From an uncultured Erysipelotrichaceae bacterium (GTDB lineage Bacteria; Bacillota_I; Bacilli_A; RF39; UBA660): a stretch of 64,000 bases of DNA. The notes beneath the pieces are model-generated. The model was not told the origin of the DNA, ran no database searches, and was given only the letters and a program-made list of their open reading frames with translations. Positions 60,108 through 64,000 of the stretch are shown piece after piece (the first letter of the stretch is position 1; the number at the start of each line of letters is the position of its first letter). The stretch spans positions 124,001-188,000 of the forward strand of contig CADANC010000002.1 of the NCBI GenBank assembly GCA_902789225.1. Reading direction: 5' to 3'. The translations under genes were made by a program, and so were the position numbers.

Positions 60108-60554
60108 TTGAAATATGAAATTTCTAATGGAACTTTAGCAATAGTTCCTAATGAAGATGATAACAGTCTAATTTATGAAGATAATGAAAGGTTTATAGTA
60201 GAAGAGTCTCCTTTTAAAATAATGGAAGATTCTTGTAAGTATTTTGGATCTACTTATAAAGGAAGAAAAGATAGTGCTAAAGAAATATTAGGTGCTGAAT
60301 ATAAGATTCCTGTTGTTATTGAAGATTCTACTAATTTAATTGTTTTTCCTACTACTTCTCCTAAAGCAGAAGATTGTGCTTGGATTTGTTTAAATAGAGT
60401 GAAGAATATTAATAAAGTAGATTCATTTAATACTAAGATTACTTTTGATAATGATAAGGAATTAATAGTTCCTTGTTCATATAGGAGTATAGAAAATCAG
60501 TTATCTAGAGCTTCAAGATTAGATGTTATTTTAAGAAAAAGAAAAAAACTATAA
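60108..60554 (+). CDS. ComK-family competence regulator homologue
   Basis: A 148-residue ComK homologue. Its N-terminus YEISNGTLAIVPNEDDNS, then DSCKYFGSTYKGRKDSAKEIL (about 41-61) and LIVFPTTSPKAEDCAWICLNRV (about 77-98), align well with Bacillus ComK (DRSCRFFGSSYAGRK, FLFPTLSSTRPQCGWI). It stops about 40 residues earlier, after RASRLDVILRKRKKL, so the C-terminal part that includes the FMLYPK site bound by MecA is missing. TTG 60108 follows AAGGGGG. It lies between dnaN and recF, where Bacillus has a small S4 protein (YaaA). Good terminator after it. Confidence 0.8.
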   Translation: MKYEISNGTLAIVPNEDDNSLIYEDNERFIVEESPFKIMEDSCKYFGSTYKGRKDSAKEILGAEYKIPVVIEDSTNLIVFPTTSPKAEDCAWICLNRVKNINKVDSFNTKITFDNDKELIVPCSYRSIENQLSRASRLDVILRKRKKL

Positions 60555-60580
60555 AAAATAGCTATTTTTAGCTATTTTTT
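60553..60580 (+). terminator. Intrinsic terminator of the ComK-like gene
   Basis: AAAAAATAGCT / AGCTATTTTTT around a 6-base loop, with a T run. Confidence 0.8.
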
Positions 60581-60603
60581 GTGGTTTTTGGGGCATTTTA
60601 TGA

Positions 60604-60609
60604 TATAAT
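60604..60609 (+). promoter_or_regulatory. Candidate promoter of recF-gyrB-gyrA
   Basis: A perfect -10 TATAAT lies about 70 bases before recF. A clear -35 is hard to fix in the T/G-rich run; TTGTGG sits about 19 bases upstream. The comK terminator just before makes a new promoter here likely. Confidence 0.4.
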
Positions 60610-60654
60610 ATTACTGCATGTATAGGAATACTATAGATGGGGATAGGTGATTTT

Positions 60655-60690
60655 ATGGGTCTTTTTAATACGATTTTTGAAAATTACTAA
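60655..60690 (+). CDS. Leader mini-ORF (11 codons) overlapping the recF start
   Basis: ATG 60655 has a strong Shine-Dalgarno (AGGTGAT) and encodes [11 protein letters not shown] before TAA. Its stop lies 9-11 bases after the likely recF TTG (60677), so ribosomes ending it could restart on recF. This would couple recF to leader translation. It may also be chance, or the GTG 60647 may be used instead. Confidence 0.35.
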   Translation: MGLFNTIFENY

Positions 60691-61789
60691 GTTAAATCTA
60701 ATAAATTTTAGAAATTATTCCAATTTAAATGTTACTTTTGGGGAAAATATGAATATTTTTGTTGGAAATAATGCTCAAGGAAAGACAAATATTCTAGAAT
60801 CAATCATTATTTTAGCGTTAACAAAATCTCATAGGGTAGGAGTTAATCCTAATATTATCATGTTTAACAAGAAAAAATGTAAGATTAAAGGAGTAATAAA
60901 AAAAGAAAAAATAATATCTAAGCTAGAGTTTAGTCAAGATGATGAAAGTAAACAATTAAGTTTAAATGGTACTAAAATTAGAAAAGTATCTGATTATATA
61001 TCAAATTTAAATGTAATTGTGTTTACTCCTAATGATTTAGATATTATACAAGGATCACCTAACATAAGAAGAAATTTGTTAAATATTGAATTATCTCAGA
61101 TTTCTAAAACTTATTTAAATACTTTGAATCAATATAATAAAGTTCTTAAAACGAGAAATGAATATTTAAAAGTACTATATGGTAATAGTATAGGGGATAA
61201 AAAATATTTAGATATTCTTACTGATAAGTTAATTGAGAAAGCTATTATTATTTATCAATTAAGAAATGATTTCATTAATAAAATTAATAATGAAATAGAT
61301 AAGAATTATAGAAATATTAGTAATATTGGTAATTTAAAAATTCAATATTTACCAAATATTGAGATAGATAATTTTAGTGATGATGAAATTGAAAAGAAAC
61401 TTAGAAAGATAATAGTTAAAAATTATAATAAAGAATTAAAGTATGGGATGTCTTTATATGGACCTCATAGGGATGATTTTTCATTTATATTAGATGAGAA
61501 TGATTTAAAATATTTTGGTTCTCAAGGACAACAAAAGTTAGCAGTTTTATCATTTAAATTATCAGAAATAAGTATATTTAAAGATTATACAGATACTTAT
61601 CCTGTATTATTACTGGATGATATTTTTAGTGAGTTTGATTTAAATAAGAGAAAGAATTTACTTAAATTCATTAATTCTTTAGATATTCAAAGTATTTTAA
61701 CTACTACTGATTTAAAGAATATAAATAAAAGATATGTTAAAGATAGTTATATCTATAATGTACATAATGGAAATGTGGAAAGGATGTAG
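60677..61789 (+). CDS. recF: DNA repair and gap protein RecF
   Basis: A 370-residue SMC-like ATPase that loads RecA on gaps with Rec[21 protein letters not shown] is Walker [23 protein letters not shown] is Walker B with the signature region just before ([18 protein letters not shown]). The TTG 60677 start gives [14 protein letters not shown], the usual RecF beginning; GTG 60647 would add ten hydrophobic residues not seen in RecF. Overlaps the leader mini-ORF. Followed by gyrB 5 bases later. Confidence 0.94.
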   Translation: MKITKLNLINFRNYSNLNVTFGENMNIFVGNNAQGKTNILESIIILALTKSHRVGVNPNIIMFNKKKCKIKGVIKKEKIISKLEFSQDDESKQLSLNGTKIRKVSDYISNLNVIVFTPNDLDIIQGSPNIRRNLLNIELSQISKTYLNTLNQYNKVLKTRNEYLKVLYGNSIGDKKYLDILTDKLIEKAIIIYQLRNDFINKINNEIDKNYRNISNIGNLKIQYLPNIEIDNFSDDEIEKKLRKIIVKNYNKELKYGMSLYGPHRDDFSFILDENDLKYFGSQGQQKLAVLSFKLSEISIFKDYTDTYPVLLLDDIFSEFDLNKRKNLLKFINSLDIQSILTTTDLKNINKRYVKDSYIYNVHNGNVERM

Positions 61790-61794
61790 GTTGT

Positions 61795-63723
61795 ATGGAT
61801 AATGAAAAAGTAGAAGGGTCATATGATGCTTCCTCAATACAAGTATTAGAGGGATTAGAAGCTGTTAGAAAAAGACCTGGAATGTATATTGGTACTACTA
61901 GTAGTAGGGGATTACACCATTTAGTTTGGGAAATAGTTGATAATGCGATAGATGAAGCTTTAGCAGGTTATTGTACTCATATTGAGGTTACTATTAATGA
62001 AGATAATAGTATTACTGTTAAAGATGATGGTCGTGGAATACCAACTGATATTCATCCTAAAACTGGTAAAAGTACTGTAGAAACAGTTTATACTGTATTA
62101 CATGCTGGAGGAAAATTCGGTGGAGGAGGATATAAAGTATCTGGAGGTCTTCATGGAGTTGGTGCCAGTGTAGTTAATGCATTAAGTGACTGGTTAGAAG
62201 TAAAAGTATATAGAGATGGAAATGTTTACTATCAAAGATATAGTAATGGTGGACATGTTGAAGAACCATTAAAAATAATTGATTCTTGTGATAAAGAGAG
62301 AACTGGTACTACTGTTACTTTTAAACCTGATGATCAAATTTTTACTGAAACATTAGTTTATGATTATGATGTATTAAAAACAAGACTTCAGGAATTAGCT
62401 TTTTTAAATAAAGGATTAAGATTAACATTATATGACGATAGAATAGATAAAAGAAAAGATACTTTCTATTATGAAGGTGGTTTAACTGAATATGTTCAAA
62501 TGTTAAATAAAAATAAAAATCCTATTCATGAAAATATAGTTGATATATCTGGATTTGAAAATGATATTTCAATAGAAGTTGCTCTTCAATATAATGATAC
62601 TTATAATTCTAATATTTATTCTTTTGTTAATAATATTATTACTCCTGAAGGTGGAACTCATGAAGATGGAGTTAAAAGAGCATTAACAAGAGTTATTAAT
62701 AAATATGCTGTATCTCAAAATATATTGAAAGAAAAAGATGATTCTCTTACTGGAGATGATGTTCAAGAAGGAATTACTATGATTATTTCTTGTAAGCATC
62801 CTAATCCTCAATTTGAAGGTCAAACTAAGACTAAACTAGGAAATAGTGAAGTTAGAAGTATTGCTGATAAGATTTTTAGTGAAGCATTAGAAAGATTTTT
62901 ATTAGAACATCCTGATGAAGCAAAAGTAATTGTTGAAAAAGCAATGACTGCAGGTAGAGCAAGAGTTGCTGCTAAAAAAGCTAGAGAATTAACTCGTAGA
63001 AAAGGTGATTTAGATATTACTAATTTCTATGGAAAACTATCAGATTGTAAGAGTAAAGATGCTTCTGTTTCTGAGATATTTATAGTCGAGGGTGATAGTG
63101 CCGGAGGTAGTGCTATTAAAGGAAGAGATTCAATGACTCAAGCAATATTGCCTTTAAGAGGAAAAATACTAAATGTTGAAAAAGCAAGACTTGATAGAGC
63201 TTTATCTAATGAAGAAATTAGAACTATTATTACTGCTTTTGGTACTGGTATTGGTGATGAATTTGATTTATCTAAATTAAGATATAACAAGATTATTATT
63301 ATGACTGATGCTGATGTAGATGGATCTCATATTAGAGTATTGTTATTAACATTATTCTATAGATTCTTTAGACCTATTGTTGAGGCTGGACATGTCTATG
63401 CTGCTCAACCACCATTATTTTGTATAAAGCATGGTAAAACAATTAAATATGTTCTAAATGAAGAAGAAAGAGATCAATATCTTGCTACATTATCTCCTAA
63501 TACTAAATATGATGTTTCTCGTATGAAAGGTTTAGGAGAAATGGATGCAGAAGAGTTAAATGAAACAACTATGGATATTACAAAGAGAGTATTAAGAAAA
63601 ATAACAGTTGATGATGCAATGGCAGCTGATGATGTATTTTCTAAATTAATGGGTGAGGAAGTAGAACCTAGAAGACAATTTATTGAAGAAAATGCTACAT
63701 TTGCTACTAATTTAGATTTTTAG
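61795..63723 (+). CDS. gyrB: DNA gyrase subunit B
   Basis: A 642-residue GyrB. GHKL ATP motifs are [33 protein letters not shown] and [15 protein letters not shown]; the TOPRIM motifs are [15 protein letters not shown] and [32 protein letters not shown] precedes the coupling region. It introduces negative supercoils with GyrA. The start is 5 bases after recF with AAGGATG upstream. Length is normal. Confidence 0.97.
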   Translation: MDNEKVEGSYDASSIQVLEGLEAVRKRPGMYIGTTSSRGLHHLVWEIVDNAIDEALAGYCTHIEVTINEDNSITVKDDGRGIPTDIHPKTGKSTVETVYTVLHAGGKFGGGGYKVSGGLHGVGASVVNALSDWLEVKVYRDGNVYYQRYSNGGHVEEPLKIIDSCDKERTGTTVTFKPDDQIFTETLVYDYDVLKTRLQELAFLNKGLRLTLYDDRIDKRKDTFYYEGGLTEYVQMLNKNKNPIHENIVDISGFENDISIEVALQYNDTYNSNIYSFVNNIITPEGGTHEDGVKRALTRVINKYAVSQNILKEKDDSLTGDDVQEGITMIISCKHPNPQFEGQTKTKLGNSEVRSIADKIFSEALERFLLEHPDEAKVIVEKAMTAGRARVAAKKARELTRRKGDLDITNFYGKLSDCKSKDASVSEIFIVEGDSAGGSAIKGRDSMTQAILPLRGKILNVEKARLDRALSNEEIRTIITAFGTGIGDEFDLSKLRYNKIIIMTDADVDGSHIRVLLLTLFYRFFRPIVEAGHVYAAQPPLFCIKHGKTIKYVLNEEERDQYLATLSPNTKYDVSRMKGLGEMDAEELNETTMDITKRVLRKITVDDAMAADDVFSKLMGEEVEPRRQFIEENATFATNLDF

Positions 63724-63734
63724 GAGGGTGAAGT

Positions 63735-64000
63735 ATGGATAGATTAGAATCAAATAATATTGTAAAAGAAGTAAAAGATTCATTTTTAGAATATTCAATG
63801 AGTGTAATTGTTGCTCGTGCTTTACCTGATCTTAGAGATGGTTTAAAGCCTGTTCATAGAAGAATTTTATATTCTATGTATGAATCTGGTTATACTCCTG
63901 ATAAACCTCATAAAAAGAGTGCTAGAATTGTTGGAGACGTTATGGGTAAATATCACCCACATGGTGACTCTTCAATTTATGAAGCAATGGTTAGAATGGC
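63735..64000 (+). CDS. gyrA: DNA gyrase subunit A (5' part, cut by the window edge)
   Basis: 88 codons visible. [35 protein letters not shown] and [30 protein letters not shown] are the conserved GyrA/ParC N-terminus, with Ser (quinolone position) at HPHGDSS. The catalytic Tyr lies past the edge. AGGAGGGTG precedes ATG 63735. Position after gyrB makes GyrA more likely than ParC. Confidence 0.95.
   Translation, partial: MDRLESNNIVKEVKDSFLEYSMSVIVARALPDLRDGLKPVHRRILYSMYESGYTPDKPHKKSARIVGDVMGKYHPHGDSSIYEAMVRM

Noticed and set aside
1-64000. UGA reassigned to Trp (mycoplasma code)
   Set aside because: Several genes end with TGA (ung, the 9050-9676 lipoprotein) and Trp is coded by TGG in conserved places.
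1-64000. parS or Noc-binding sites
   Set aside because: By eye I saw no TGTTNCACGTGAAACA or ATTTCCCGGGAAAT match. The repeat ACGTG-G-CACGT at 19055-19065 only loosely resembles a parS core. A motif scan is needed to exclude them.
1-64000. tRNA, rRNA, CRISPR or transposase genes
   Set aside because: No cloverleaf, rRNA core, spaced direct-repeat array or transposase motif was recognised. The check was visual, so a single tRNA could be missed.

Overview
The window is a strongly AT-rich chromosome segment centred on a replication origin. It uses the standard genetic code: TGA ends genes (for example ung and the 9050-9676 lipoprotein) and TGG encodes Trp. Gene order follows the Bacillus-type origin neighbourhood closely. 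Leftward from dnaA come rpmH, rnpA, yidC, jag, mnmE, mnmG, rsmG, noc, parA, parB, then ychF, rpsF, ssb, rpsR, a GdpP-like phosphoesterase, rplI, dnaB, walJ and rlmH. Rightward come dnaN, recF, gyrB and gyrA. Cell-wall genes (murA, a FemX-type transferase, a TagO/WecA-type transferase, M23 and NlpC/P60 hydrolases) rule out a wall-less mollicute. The best guess is an uncultured low-GC Bacilli lineage of the gut type (RF39/ML615J-28 or Erysipelotrichia-like). That placement is inference from content and style, not a database result.

Layout. 1-15 kb is accessory: a prenyl synthase, a fused ABC exporter, two small unknown genes, prs, a flippase-like membrane protein, two GNAT acetyltransferases, a flavodoxin, a membrane-anchored NlpC/P60 hydrolase coupled to a lipoprotein, a GT8 glycosyltransferase, two anchored unknown proteins, a SIS-domain protein and a WYL regulator. 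15-19.6 kb holds a 50-codon SEC-C micro-ORF, an XRE membrane regulator, a set of MBL-like, HxlR, DUF5131 and radical-SAM genes with matching candidate operators, and a 790-base gene-free stretch with nested hairpins and a DnaA-box-like cluster. 19.6-33.4 kb is housekeeping (secA, hpf, tagO, rpiB, rpmE, femX, murA, prmC, prfA, rpoE, argS, ywiB). 33.4-35.3 kb is lemA-pta on the plus strand. 35.3-57 kb is a nearly continuous leftward run of replication, translation and segregation genes. 57-64 kb is the rightward dnaA-dnaN-comK-recF-gyrB-gyrA block.

How the genes work together. The origin block supplies initiation (DnaA), the clamp (DnaN), topology (GyrBA), segregation and nucleoid occlusion (ParA, ParB, Noc) and membrane insertion (YidC, Jag, SecA). 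Most genes point away from dnaA, as expected for leading-strand coding.

The most unusual points are these. A ComK-family competence regulator sits between dnaN and recF; it lacks the C-terminal region that MecA recognises in Bacillus, and its promoter carries three TCGAC units spaced exactly 10 bp. The Noc protein has a long acidic insertion and no N-terminal membrane helix. The GdpP-type phosphodiesterase is reduced to its DHH/DHHA1 core. A freestanding SEC-C micro-ORF lies at 15 kb. The gap between secA and the MBL gene looks like it encodes a leftward structured RNA. No tRNA, rRNA, CRISPR array or transposase gene was seen.
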